From positions 187,501 through 251,500 of the forward strand of contig NW_024751924.1 in the NCBI RefSeq assembly GCF_018991925.1: a DNA stretch of 64,000 bases, in the 5' to 3' direction. This stretch comes from Homarus americanus (lineage: Eukaryota > Arthropoda > Malacostraca > Decapoda > Nephropidae). Position numbers and translations under genes: made by a program. Below the pieces are notes generated by a model. That model ran no database searches. It saw nothing but the letters and a program-made list of their open reading frames with translations, and was not told the origin of the DNA. Below, piece by piece: positions 11,487 to 23,557 of the stretch. Position 1 is the stretch's first letter. Each line of letters starts with the position of its first letter.

Positions 11487-14400
11487 TTATTTTATTGTTG
11501 TATCTGTAGTTGTTGTTGTATCAATGGTTGTTGTGTCTGTAGTTGTTGTATCAATGGTTGTTGTATCTGTAGTTGTTGTTGTATCAATGGTTGTTGTATC
11601 TGTAGTTGTTGTATCAATGGTTGTTGTATCTCTAGTTGTTGTATCAATGGTTGTTGTGTCTGTAGTTGTTGTATCAATGGTTGTTGTATCTGTAGTTGTA
11701 GTATCAATGGTTGTTGTATCTGTAGTTGTTGTATCAATGGTTGTTGTATCTGTAGTTGTTGTATCAATGGTTGTTGTATCTGTAGTTGTTGTATCAATGG
11801 TTGTTGTATCTGTAGTTGTTGTTGTATCAATGGTTGTTGTATCTGTAGTTGTTGTATCAATGGTTGTTGTATCTGTAGTTGTTGTATCAATGGTTGTTGT
11901 ATCTGTAGTTGTTGTTGTATCAATGGTTGTTGTATCTGTAGTTGTTGTTGTATCAATGGTTGTTGTATCTCCAGTTGTTGTATTAATTGTTGTTGAATCT
12001 GTAGCAGTTGTATCAATGGTTGTTGTATCAATGGTTGTTGTATCTGTAGATGTTGTTGTATCAATGGTTGTTGCATCAATGGTGGTTGTGTCATTGGTTG
12101 TTGTATCAATGGTGGTTGTATCTGTAGCTGTTGTTGTATCAATGGTGGTTGTATCAATGGTGGTTGTATCAATGGTTGTTGTATCAATGGTTGTTGTATC
12201 AATGGTTGTTGTATCAATGGTTGTTGTATCAATGGTGGTTGTATCAATGGTTGTTGTATCAATGGTTGTTGTATCAATGGTGGTTGTATCAATGGTTGTT
12301 GTATCAATGGTGGTTGTATCAATGGTGGTTGTATCAATGGTTGTTGTATCAATGGTTGTTGTATCAATGGTTGTTGTATCAATGGTTGTAGTATCAATGG
12401 TTGTTGTATCAATGGTGGTTGTATCAATGGTTGTTGTATCAATGGTGGTTGTATCAATGGTTGTTGTAGCAATGGTTGTTGTATCAATGGTTGTTGTATC
12501 AATGGTGGTTGTATCAATGGTTGTTGTATCAATGGTGGTTGTATCAATGGTTGTTGTATCAATGATGGTTGTATCAATGGTGGTTGTATCAATGGTGGTT
12601 GTATCAATGGTTGTTGTATCAATGGTTGTTGTATCAATGGTTGTTGTATCAATGGTTGTTGTATCAATGGTTGTTGTATCAATGGTGGTTGTATCATTGG
12701 TTGTTGTGTCATTGGTTGTTGTATCAATGGTGGTTATATCAATGGTTGTTGTATCAATGGTTGTTGTATCAATGGTTGTTGTATCAATGGTTGTTGTATC
12801 AATGGTTGTTGTATCAATGGTGGTTGTATCAATGGTTGTTGTATCAATGGTGGTTGTATCAATGGTTGTTGTATCAATGGTTGTTGTATCAATGGTTGTT
12901 GTATCAATGGTTGTTGTATCAATGGTGGTTGTATCAATGGTTGTTGTATCAATGGTTGTTGTATCTGTAGCTGTTGTATCAATGGTTGTTGTATCAATGG
13001 TGGTTGTATCAATGGTTGTTGTATCAATGGTGGTTGTATCAATAGTTTGTTGTATCAATGGTTGTTTGTATCTGTAGCTGTTGTTGTATCAATGGTGGTT
13101 GTATCTGTGGCTGTTGTTGTATCAATGGTTGTTGTATCAATGGTGGTTTATCAATGGTGGTTACATCAATGGTTGTTGTATGAATGGTGGTTGTATCAAG
13201 GTGGTTGTATCAATGGTGGTTGTATCAATGGTTGTTGTATCAATAGTTGTTGTATCAATGGTTGTTGTATCAATGGTGGTTGTATCAATGGTGGTTGTAT
13301 CAATGGTGGTTGTATCAATGGTTTGTTGTATCAATGGTTGTTGTATCAATAGTTTGTTGTATCAATGGTGGTTGTATCAATGGTGCTTTTGCGTCAATGG
13401 TTGTATCAATGGTGTTGTATCAATATCAATGGTTGTATCAATGGTGGTTGTATCATCAATGGTTGTTGTATCAGGTGGTTGTTGTTATCATGTATCTGTA
13501 GCTGTTGTTGTATCAATGGTTGTTGTATCAATGGCTGTTGTATCAATGGTGGTTGTATCAATGGTGGTTGTATCAATGGTGGTTGCATCAATGGTTGTTG
13601 TATCAATGGTGGTTGTATCAATGGTGGTTGCGTCAAGTTGTTGTATCAATGGTGGTTGTATCAATGGTTGTTGTATCAATGGTTGTTGTATCAATGGTGG
13701 TTGTATCAATGGTAGTTGTATCAATGGTGGTTGTATCAATGGTTGTTGTATCAATGGTGGTTGTATCAATGGTGGTTGTATCAATGGTAGTTGTATCAAT
13801 GGTGGTTGTATCAATGGTGGTTGCATCAATGGTTGTTGTATCAGTGGTTGTTGTATCAATGGTTGTTGTATCAATGGTGGTTGTATCAATGGTTGTTGTA
13901 TCAATGGTGGTTGTATCAATGGTTGTTGTATCAATGGTGGTTGTATCAATGGTAGTTGTATCAATGGTGGTTGTATCAATGGTTGTTGTATCAATGGTGG
14001 TTGTATCAATGGTGGTTGTATCAATGGTGGGTGGTGGTTGCATCAATGGTTGCTGTATCAGTGTATTGTTGTATCAATGGTTGTTGTATCAATGGTGGTT
14101 GTATCAATGGTTGTTGTATCAATGGTTGTTGTATCAATGGTTGTTGTATCAATGGTGGTTGTATCAATGGTTGTTGTATCAATGGTTGTTGTATCAATGG
14201 TTGTTGTATCAATGGTGGTTGTATCAATGGTTGTTGTATCAATGGTTGTTGTATCAATGGTGGTTGTATCAATGGTGGTTGTATCAATGGTTGTTGTGTC
14301 AATGGTTGTTGCATCAATGGTTGTTGTATCAATGGTTGTAGTATCAATGGTTGTTGTATCAATGGTTGTTGTATCAATGGTGGTTGTATCAATGGTGGTT

Positions 14401-16984
14401 GTATCAATGGTTGTTGTATCAATGGTGGTTGTATCAATGGTGGTTGTATCAATGGTGGTTGTATCAATGGTTGTTGTATCAGTGGTTGTTGTATCAATGG
14501 TTGTTGTATCAATGGTTGTTGTATCAATGGCTGTTGTATCAATGGTGGTTGTATCAATGGTGGTTGTATCAATGGTGGTTGCATCAATGGTTGTTGTATC
14601 AATGGTGGTTGTATCAATGGTGGTTGCGTCAATTGTTGTTGTATCAATGGTGGATTTGTATCAATGGTTGTTGTATCAATAGTGGTTGTATCAATAATTG
14701 GTTAACTATCAATGGTGGTTGTATCAATGGTGGTTGCATCAGTGGTTGTTGTATCAATGGTTGTTGTATCAATGGTGGTTGTATCTGTAGCTGTTGTTGT
14801 ATCAATGGTTGTTGTATCAATGGTGGTTGTATCTGTAGCTGTTGTTGTATGTGGTTGTTGTATCAATGGCTGTTGTATCAATTGTGGTTGCGTCAATGGC
14901 TGTTGTATCAATGGTGGTTATATCAATGGTTGTTGCATCAATGGTGGTTGTATCAATGGTTGATGTATCAATGGTGGTTGTATCAATGGTTGTTGTATCA
15001 ATGGTGGTTGTATCAATGGTTGTTGTATCAATGGTTGTTGTATCAATGGTGGTTGTATCAATGGTGGTTGTATCAATGGTGGTTGTATCAATGGTTGTTG
15101 TATCAATGGTTGATGTATCAATGGTTGTTGTATCAATGGTTGATGTATCAATGGTGGTTGCATCAATGATGGTTGTATCAATGGTTGTTGTATCAATGGT
15201 GGTTGTATCAATGGTGGTTGTATCAATGGTGGTTGTATCAATGGTTGTTGTATCAATGGTTGTTGTATCAATGGTTGTTGTATCAATGGTGGTTGTATCA
15301 ATGGTTGTTGTATCAATGGTTGTTGCATCAATGGTTGTTGCATCAATGGTGGTTGTATCAATGGTTGTTGCATCAATGGTTGTTGCATCAATGGTGGTTG
15401 TATCAATCAATGGTTGTTGCCATCAATGGTGGTTGTGTCAATGGTGGTTGTATCAATGGTTGTTGTGTCAATGGTTGTTGCATCAATGGTTGTTGTATCA
15501 ATGGTTGTTGTATCTGTAGCTGTTGTTGTATCAATGGTGGTTGTATCAATGGTGGGTGGTTGTATCAATGGTGGTTGTATCAATGGTTGTTGTATCAATG
15601 GTGGTTGTATCAATGGTTGTTGTATCAATGGTTGTTGTATCAACGGTCGTTGCATCAATGGTGGTTGTATCAATGGTCGTTGTATCAATGTTTGTTGTAT
15701 CAATGGTTGTTGTAGCAATGGTTGTTGTATCTGTAGCTGTTGTTGTATCAATGGTGGTTGTATCAATGGTTGTTGTATCAATGTTTGTTGTATCAATGGT
15801 TATTGTATCAATGGTTGTTGTATCAATGTTTGTTGTATCAATGGTTGTTGTATCAATGGTTGTTGCATCAATGGTTGTTGCATCAATGGTGGTTGTATCA
15901 ATGGTTGTTGTATCAATGGTTGTTGTATCAATGGTTGTTGTATCAATGGTGGTTGTATCAATGGTTGTTGTATCAATGGTTGTTGTATCAACGGTCGTTG
16001 CATCAATGGTGGTTGTATCAATGGTTGTTGTATCAATGGTTGTTGTATCAATGGTTGTTGTATCAATGGAGGTTGTATCAATGGTTGTTGCATCAATGGT
16101 GGTTGTATCAATGGTTGTTGTATCAATGGTTGTTGTATCAATGGTTGTTTTATCTGTAGCTGTTGTTGTATCAATGGTGGTTGTATCAATGGTTGTTGTA
16201 TCAATGGTTGTTGTATCAATGGTTGTTGTATCAATGGTGGTTGCATCAATGGTTGTTGCATCAATGGTCGTCTCGGCAGCAGTTGGTGGTGGGTGACCAT
16301 CATGTTCATGCTCCTCACTCTTGTTTATCACCGGGAGACGATGCCAATGGACTTTCCTGCCCCCCGGCGTACCCCAGGCCTCTGGTTTGGGCTTCCTCCA
16401 ATTCGTCTCTATTTCGATTCCCTCCTGTTCTGCCTTTAAGACGAAGTCGTCCATTGCATTGTGGAAGACCAGCTTCAAGATACGGCCAATGGCTGGGGGG
16501 GGGGGATGTTGATTATGCTGTTGTTTGATGACACGTGATTTGTTTTACCTACCCTACCCCCACCCCCCAACCCCCCTGAAATTCAAGCGATATTTCTACT
16601 TGGTCACGATTTTTTCACCAGTGAGGATGTTAGTTAAATGAAAAATAAGGAAATAAGGAGTTAATGTACAAATATATTCACCTTAATGTTTTGATGAGAT
16701 GAAACCTCTTTAAATTCCTGTAACTTTTGTATTTATGTATAAGTGTAGTAAATAGTTATTCATAAGTCGATGATAGAAAGAAATGTTTAATGTTATGTAA
16801 ACCTATCTACTGAGTCAGTGTTCGGTGCAACTATTAACCGAACTACTGTAGTGACTTGTTAGGCAGCTGTTTATCAGCCAGTTGGTGAAGGCTTGTGATT
16901 GGTTGGTAGATAGATGAGGGGCTGGATAAGTTATTGTTATGGACGGACCTTGGGATGCAACTCACTCTTCTTGTGACCGTCCAT
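11487..16984 (-). CDS. Thr-rich TTIDT-repeat (mucin-like) protein, frame interrupted as assembled
   Basis: Minus strand. A unique N-terminal part is encoded from about 16497 down to 16273 after an acceptor (C-rich tract then CAG). It is hydrophilic (for example NWRKPKPEAWGTPGGRK, HWHRLPVINK) and runs straight into the repeat in frame TTIDT. A possible first exon ends at 16966 (ATG at 16984-16982, donor GTGAGT at 16965-16960); its phase fits the 16497 exon. The repeat stays open 16497-15546 and again 13058-11487, where it ends TTIK and stop. Between 13.06 and 15.55 kb several indels, such as 13035-13060, 14028 and 15408-15545, shift the frame. They may be assembly errors in the repeat or real breaks. 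The commonest unit difference (GGTTGTTG versus GGTGGTTG) changes ACA to ACC, which is silent only in this frame. Dense Thr suggests O-glycosylation. No signal peptide was found, so secretion is unproven; the alternative is a non-coding satellite next to a short exon. Confidence 0.5.
11497..16272. repeat. 15-bp minisatellite, about 318 units, with 30-bp higher-order part
   Basis: The basic unit is TATCAATGGTTGTTG, with GGTGGTTG as the main variant. From about 11500 to 11990 it alternates with TATCTGTAGTTGTTG to give a 30-33 bp unit. From about 12010 to 16272 the simple 15-mer dominates, punctuated at irregular intervals by TATCTGTAGCTGTTGTTG. Irregular unit lengths cluster at 13.03-13.50, 14.03, 14.65-14.71 and 15.40-15.55 kb. 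Confidence 0.97.
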
Positions 16985-17017
16985 TAGTGAACGACTGTCT
17001 ATAACCAGGTGAGTGAT
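16715..17017. repeat. Direct duplication, copy B (right of the TTIDT array)
   Basis: Counterpart of 10050-10364. It contains the putative minus-strand first exon (ATG at 16984-16982) and most of the putative first intron of the TTIDT gene. On the plus strand it carries an initiator-like GAGTCAGTG near 16815 and a strong donor CCAG|GTGAGT near 17007. Weaker similarity extends left to about 16640 (9990 in copy A). Confidence 0.88.
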
Positions 17018-18123
17018 TTGGCTCATAGCTCAGTGTTAATTTGCTAAGGGAAGTACATTTAGAATTGGTTCTAAGGCGAAGTAGCCTAACGCAATATTAC
17101 ACGGGAAAACTTTGTCCTGTAATTCTGGTTGTCATTAAGTAGTCTTCAACTTAGAAATATTTGTTGATTTTCGCTCTGTGTGTTTGTGATGAATGATGAA
17201 TTTTAGTTCTGATTTTTTTCTTAATTGGACTTAACATGCGGTTAATAATTATATCAATTATCAAAGGATGTTTCTACAGTCAAAGTAGAAGTCGCCTTAC
17301 ACTCGCCGTGACTTAGTTCTGAACCCATGATATAGAAATTAGGTAAAGCTCCCGTCAGTGACAGTAAAGCTTCAAAGTTCGACTCTGGACCAGAACCACC
17401 AAAATTAGTCTTTGTTTACCAACAAATGGCAGGATTGCCCCTGTGTAGACAACCATTGCTCGACGTTGGGAGAGTCAGTCACTTAATAATGTGATTAAAA
17501 ATAATATATAAGAGATATTATATATTCTTCATTGTGTGATTATTATTATTTTTTTCATTAATCCTTTACTATGAGTTCAGCAGCGTAACATCTTGAGGTT
17601 ATCAATAGTCACGGACGATCCAAGGGGGATGGGGGGGAGACCTGATAGGGTGATCTGGGGTGGTGGCTAGTGGGGTGACTAGAAGGGGCTGATGGAGGGT
17701 GGACTGGTAGTGTATACACAAGAAAAGAGACTAATTTTGGTGGTTCAGACATTCATTGCATATGGCTTCAAAAAGGTCCCCCTTTTTACCCTTCCCTAAC
17801 CTAACCTAATCTACGCCTTAATAGCATAAGGAGGCATGTCTTCCTGGACACATATATACTGTACATACCTTCACCCCGGACATGCGTTAAGGCCGAGCAG
17901 GACATACTACAGCGGAAGGTATCCCATTGTTTGAAGATTGTCAGGAGCGTGATCCGGAAGTTACATTCATGACCCATGAACATTATTGGGATGTCCATGT
18001 TACCGTTCATCAGGTTACTGTAATAGTAATAATAGTAAAAGTGGGAATAATAGTAGTATCAAAAGTAAACAGAAGTAGTAGTAGTAGTAATAATAGGATT
18101 CAGTGTCGTAGAAGTAAGTGTGT
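17018..18123. other. Spacer with one possible plus-strand exon
   Basis: No repeat or clear gene over most of this stretch. One candidate exon lies at about 17897-18014 (+): acceptor TACTACAG, an open frame with DCQERDPEV and MTHEHYWDVH, then CAG|GTTACT as a weak donor. Its family is not recognised and no partner exon was found. It could follow the plus-strand donor near 17007. Confidence 0.3.
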
Positions 18124-18174
18124 GTGTGTGTGTTTGTTTGTGTGTGTGTGTCTGTGTGTGAATTTTGTACCACA

Positions 18175-18214
<40 letters not shown>
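18118..18214. repeat. (TG)n and (CA)n microsatellites facing each other
   Basis: A TG run (18118-18158) and a CA run (18176-18214) are separated by about 16 bases. As inverted complements they could form a hairpin. Confidence 0.9.
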
Positions 18215-18216
<2 letters not shown>

Positions 18217-18305
18217 AGAAATGCGTATTAAGATAGTTATTATTTAAGGAAGAGATATAGGAAAATTATTGTAAAGAAATAGTATTAATATAATAACAAT
18301 AACTG

Positions 18306-19290
18306 ATACTTGAACACTTGAACACTTGAACGCCTCAACACCTGAACGCTTGAACACCTGAACACTTGGACACCAGAACACTTGAACGCCTGAACACTTG
18401 AACACTTGAACGCCAGAACACTTGAACGCCCGAACACTTGAACACATCTGAACACTTGAACACACCTGAACACACTTGAACACCTGGACACTTGAGCACT
18501 TGAACACCTGAACACCTGAACACTTGAACACTTGGACACTTGAACACTTGAACATCTGAACACTTGAACACTTGAAAACTTGAACATCTGAACACTTGAA
18601 CACTTGAACACCTGAACACTTGAACGCCTGGACACTTGAACTCCTGAACACTTACACATTTGAACACACCTGAACACACCTGAACACCTAAACACTTGAA
18701 CACACTTGAACACACTTGAACACTTGGACACTTGAACGCTTTAAAACTTGAACACACTTTAACACCTGAACACTTGGACACTTGAACGCCTGAACACATG
18801 AACGCTTGATCACTTGAACACTTGAACGCTTGAACACTTGAACACACCTGAACACCTAAACACGTGAACACACTTCAACACTTGGACACTTGAACGCTTT
18901 AAAACTTGAACACACTTGAACACCTGAATACTTGGACACTTGAACGCCTGAACACATAAACGCTTGATCACTTGAACACACATGAACACCTAAACACGTG
19001 AACACACTTCAACACTTGGACACTTGAACGCTTTAACACTTGAACACCTGAACACTTGGACACTTGAACGCTTTAACACTTGAACACACTTGAACACCTG
19101 AACACTTGGACACTTGAACGCCTGAACACATGAACGCTTGAACACTTGAACGCTTGAACACTTGAACACTTGAACACATCTGAACACTTGAACACACCTG
19201 AGCACTTGAACACACCTGAACACCTGAACACTTGAACACACCTGAACACTTGAACACACCTGAACACTTGAACACACCTGAACACACCTG
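18306..19290. repeat. 8-bp degenerate minisatellite (AACACTTG)
   Basis: About 120 copies of AACACTTG with AACGCCTG, AACACCTG and AACACACCTG variants. Segments of about 100-200 bases recur within it (for example from 18740, 18890 and 19015), showing secondary duplications. Minus-strand open frames across it are repeat translations rich in CSSVQVFK and are not taken as genes. Confidence 0.93.
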
Positions 19291-20309
19291 ATAAGAGTCT
19301 GTATAATGGCCGGTTCTTCTTCTTCCCAGCCATGACCGTCAGAACCCCGGGCTGACAGTGCCAGCACCACCGTCAGCACCCGGAAGGCTGACACCGGCTG
19401 ATACATTTTCTTCAGGTTGTTGGTAATTGTCGGGGAGATTAAATATATCAGCAACTGTGGTTATGAAGTCAGCGCCACCATCAACGTCAGCATCACCAAC
19501 GGGAGGCTGGCTGACACCGGCTGACGCAAGTAAGTCCCACAGTCATATAGTTAGTAAAGAGACCACGCAAATATTCAGAGTATCAGCCCCATAAACAATA
19601 CCACTAAGAACTAAGGCTGACACTACCTTTGCTGATACCGAACAGTACGCACACACACACACACACACACACACGCACGCACACGCACACGCACACCAAT
19701 ACGACACCACAGTTAGAACGAGGTATAATTATGTCAGCAAGGGACTGATAACTACCACCTATTCTCATCAGAAGACTGACTGACACTGGCTGACGGATCC
19801 AAAGCGAATTAATACTGACAGTTGCACGGGACGACTAAATCAGTGTTTTTGACCTTCGGGTGATGTGAGTGAGTGTTTGTCAATACGGGAGAGAAGATGC
19901 CAAGCCGCTATGATGAAAGACAGACAGACAGACAGACAGACAGACCACACAGACAGACCACACACACACAGAAAGACACACAGACACACTCAGACGACAG
20001 GCAGACAAACAGACACTCAGACGGCAAAGAGACATACAGACAGAACGGTATCTGCAATTATGGTCTGGCTAACTTCTCTGATACCTGGACACGGAGTTTA
20101 AAACGGCAGATACATTCGGGGATGTGTGAGAATGTGTAGAGATGTGTGTGTGTGTAGAGGGTGTGTGTGTGTATGTGGAGAAGAAGGGGTGGGGGCGGGG
20201 GGTGTACGTCTTGAAGTGTGTACATGGCAAATATTCGTTGTTGTGACTGCTCTGAACGATGTCAACAAAGGAGGTATGTCACTCCTTCCTGCGTTTGGTT
20301 AACCTATTG
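19291..20309. other. Spacer with CTGACACCGGCTGA words and CAGA repeat
   Basis: The word GGCTGACACCGGCTGA occurs at about 19386 and 19509, with a one-sided variant at 19778, inside two roughly 125-base similar segments. Microsatellites include (CA)n at about 19649-19695 and CAGA tetramers at 19917-20043. No gene was recognised. Confidence 0.6.
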
Positions 20310-20780
20310 TTATGATGTTCTGTGTCTTGTTCTGTTGTTATGTTGTTCTGTGTCTTGATGTTCTGTCGTGTTCCGTTGTTATGTTGTTCTGTGTCCTGTT
20401 GTTCTGTCTTGTTCTGTTGTTCCGTTGTTATGTTGTTCTGTCCTGTTGTTCTGTCTTGTTCTGTTGTTCCGTTGTTATGATGTTCTGTGTCCTGTTGTTC
20501 TGTCTTGTTCCGTTGTTCCGTTGTTATGTTGTTCTGTCTTGTTCCGTTGTTCCGTTGTTATGTTGTTCCGTTGTTATGTTGTTCTGACTTGTTCCGTTGT
20601 TCTGTTATGTTGTTCTGACTTGTTCTGTTGTTCCGTTGTTATGTTGTTCTGTGTCCTGTTGTTCTGTCTTGTCTTGTTCCTGTTCTGTGTTCCGTTGTTC
20701 TGTTATTTGTTCTCTTGTTCTGTTGTTATGATGTTCTGTGTCTTGTTCTGTTGTTATGTTAATCTGTGTCTTGATGTTTG
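20310..20780. repeat. TTGTTCTG/TTGTTCCG/TTGTTATG minisatellite
   Basis: Composite array of octamer variants with larger units of about 60 bases (GTGTCCTGTTGTTCTGTCTT recurs). Open frames here are repeat translations. Confidence 0.9.
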
Positions 20781-20873
20781 ATCCCACACGTCGGCAGGGA
20801 TCCTAGAATAGTTTATCCTGATTATTAATTTTTAGTGTTATCATTATTAGTAGCAGTATAATTAAAATAATAT

Positions 20874-21394
20874 TATAACCGCCAATCAGACGGTTAGAGG
20901 GTGACTAATACTTCTCACGTCGTACACGAACATTATAATTCGGTCAAACCTGTTGAATACAATTCATTTAGTATTTCAAGTAAGTCATACATAGGCACTC
21001 TTACATAAATGTTTAATCCAATATATATTTACATAACAATCATGGCTATGTAATTAGTCTAATCTTAATACAAAACAATGGCACAGTCTACCTGTGTACA
21101 CAAAAGTACTAGTTAAACTTACGTGTTGAAAGTCTAGAGAGAAGCCAGGGTAGGTGTTGACTCTAAGATAAGGGTAGCTATACTGAAATGCCCACCCTAT
21201 AGCCTGGCCCCTTGGCTGGTCAGCTATGGCTGAGTCAGGTGATTATAATTATACATAAACAAACTCCCTTCACACCCTACAACCTCCTTCTGGGCCTCTC
21301 ATCTTCAACCATCTCAACACTCTACGTTGTGAGTTACAGCCTAACATAACATTTGTTTATATGTCATCATAATTATGTACCGCTTGCGGTAACA
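20874..21394 (-). repeat. 3' LTR of the BEL/Pao element
   Basis: 521 bases matching 27316-27807. On the minus strand it begins TGTTACCGCAAGCGG and ends GGCGGTTATA, where the usual terminal CA has become TA. Relative to the other LTR it holds about 29 extra bases (near 21076-21104 and 21360). The adjoining internal bases 21395-21405 read as purine-rich ACGGAGTGGG on the minus strand, a plausible polypurine tract. Confidence 0.92.
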
Positions 21395-21452
21395 CCCACT
21401 CCGTTGAGCGTTCACGCTCAAAACCAGATCAGGCCTTTGATACTTAAGTTTG

Positions 21453-22241
21453 TCACGTGGCGAGGGACCACTTTGACTGCTTGCTCACTGCCAGAGCAAC
21501 TACAGATCTCTGGTGTACTTCTCGTTTCACCTCCAGTAAGTCGTTCAGAACTGCTGGCAGTTCCTTTCCCTTTGGCCACCGTTCTTCAACACTGAGTAGA
21601 AAGTCAGGACCTCGTATCCACCGAGATCCTGCAACCAGGTCCAGGATAGGTAATGCCCTAGTTGCATCATCTGCTGGGTTCAGCGATGTGCCGACATGTC
21701 TCCACTGGTCAGTTCTTGACAGCTCTTGTATGACTGCTATCCTGTTGGCTACAAACGTTTGAAATCGTCTGCTCGAATTGGCGATGTACTGCAAGACTAG
21801 CATGCTATCCGTCCAAAAATAAGATTCGTGTATGGTCATGGTCATTTCTCGGCGAATCGTTCGATCAGCGTTCACTGCCAGGACAGCTGCACAAAGGTCC
21901 AGCCTTGGTATTGTCAGTTGCTTGAGTGGGGCCAGCTTGGCCCGTCCGTGCACGAAAGAGCACTGGATATTTCCGCCAGAGTCTACCATTCTCAGATAGG
22001 TCACCGCACCGTAAGCAGCCTGCTATGCATCGCAGAAGGTGTGCAACTGTGCCGAGATGATTTCTTTAGCACATGCTGTTTTTAGGCATCTGGGTACCCT
22101 TAATTTCCCTAGGTGGGCCAGTTCTCCTAGCCAGGTGCTCCAGGTCGTGTGATTAACAGCCGACAAAGGTTCGTCCCACCCTAATCGACGCTTGCATTCA
22201 CACTGAAATAACATTTTAGCCCTGATGATGAATGGGGCCAC
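21453..22241 (-). pseudogene. BEL/Pao RNase H / peptidase A17-region fragment
   Basis: Two same-frame pieces (22241-22023 and 22004-21453) separated by an in-frame stop. Recognisable marks are MAPFIIRAK just after the RT, LKQLTIPRLDL, TDSMLVLQYI and NPADDATRA, all typical of the region after RT in BEL/Pao pol. The frame ends at 21453 without the integrase zinc finger, integrase core or DUF5641 that normally follow. Confidence 0.85.
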
Positions 22242-22267
22242 GAACCACAGTGGGTCATAAATAGAAC

Positions 22268-23557
22268 TTACAGGCTTAGTATTCCTCTCCTAGTCGCTGG
22301 CCTTGAGTTAGGTTGCACCTTGATGGCGAGCTGATCACCTTCCAGGAGCCACCTAACCCCCAGGGCTCGCTCCATTGGCAATTTGTCTTGCCTCAGATCA
22401 ATTTCCTTCAGTGCATTTTGCCTCTCCTCCGGTGGGATGGTAGCCAACACTCCTTTGTGATTACTGGCCCACTTAGTTAACCGAAATCCTCCACACACCA
22501 ACAGTCTTCGAAGCTGACCCGCTAACATTGATGCTTCATTTGATGAGTCCAGCGACATGAGCAGGTCGTCACCGTAGAAGTTGACTTCCGCTTGCGCCAC
22601 CATGTCGGGAAACTTGGATCTGTGGTCTTGGAATGTGCGCCGGAGAGCGTAAGTTGCACATGAAGGGCTCCACACCCCATCAAAGATGTGCACCTTCATC
22701 CTGTAAGTTACTGGCTCTCTACTCAGGTCCCCATTCTCCCACCAGAGGAATCTTAACGCATCTCGATGTTCTGGCGCTTCATGGATTTGATGGAACATCG
22801 CCTCCACATCTGCCATGATGGCTGTAGTTCCTTGGCGAAACCTAAGCAGGACTCCAAGTAATTTGTTGTTGAAGTCTGGACCTTGTAGTACCTGATCGTT
22901 CAGCGATGTCCTTTTGTGTTTGGCTGCACAGTCAAAAACTATGCGTACTTTGTTTGGCTTATTTGGGTTCAACACCGGGTGATGAGGCAGATACCAGACC
23001 AGTCCAGTATCTGACTCCAACTGGCACTTAGGCACTGATTCAGCATAACCTTCAGTAAGCAGTTTATTTATTTCCTCTACGTATCCTTGTCGCAGCCGTG
23101 TGTCCTTGGATAGTCTCCTTCGAAGCCCATCTAGTCGACACTCCGCCACGACCTTGGTGTTTGGGAGTTCCGTGTTCTCATTACGGAACGGTATGGGAAA
23201 TTGGTAATGACCATTAGTTTTGATGCCTGTCTCTGACCATAGCCTCAACATTCTTTTGTCCTCAAGTGAATGAGCTGCTGACTGCAAGGCTCCTGTGTCC
23301 CCACTTTCCAGCTCCCAAAAAAAGCTTAACTTGTCTTTCCAGACGGGTTCAGGACTCACGACAGTTTCGGTCATCAGGCATCCTGACATGCAAACTCCTT
23401 GTGCGTCTTGGTGCCCCACCGGTCCATTTACTGTCCCACCCAGCCGCGTTTTTATGGCGAATGGCATTCCACCCCTTCCTGCTCTGACCTCCAAGGGTAC
23501 CAGGGCCTGTGGCACATCTTGTCCTATCAGAATTTCTATGCTGTTGCTCTGCAATTC
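22268..23557 (-). pseudogene. BEL/Pao reverse transcriptase
   Basis: Open for about 428 residues on the minus strand. RT landmarks include WYLPHHPVLNPNK, KVRIVFDC, MADVEAMFHQI, LRFLWWENGD and the catalytic-loop sequence FYGDDLL, with TRRGILSL at the end. It is cut off by in-frame stops at both sides (23558-23560 and 22268-22270) from the protease and RNase H parts that share its frame. It synthesised element cDNA when intact. Confidence 0.93.

Noticed and set aside
11428..16439. Plus-strand open frames of MVVVS, LYQWL and INGGC repeats across the 15-mer array
   Set aside because: They are shadow frames of the minisatellite; the variable positions are nonsynonymous in them and no unique coding sequence leads into them.
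17801..18010. Minus-strand 69-codon frame as an upstream exon of the TTIDT gene
   Set aside because: No donor in the required phase was found, and the plus-strand frame there looks more protein-like.
18244..19454. Minus-strand Cys-rich CSSVQVFK frames up to 178 codons
   Set aside because: Pure translation of the 8-base AACACTTG repeat, with all three frames open and no flanking exon signals.
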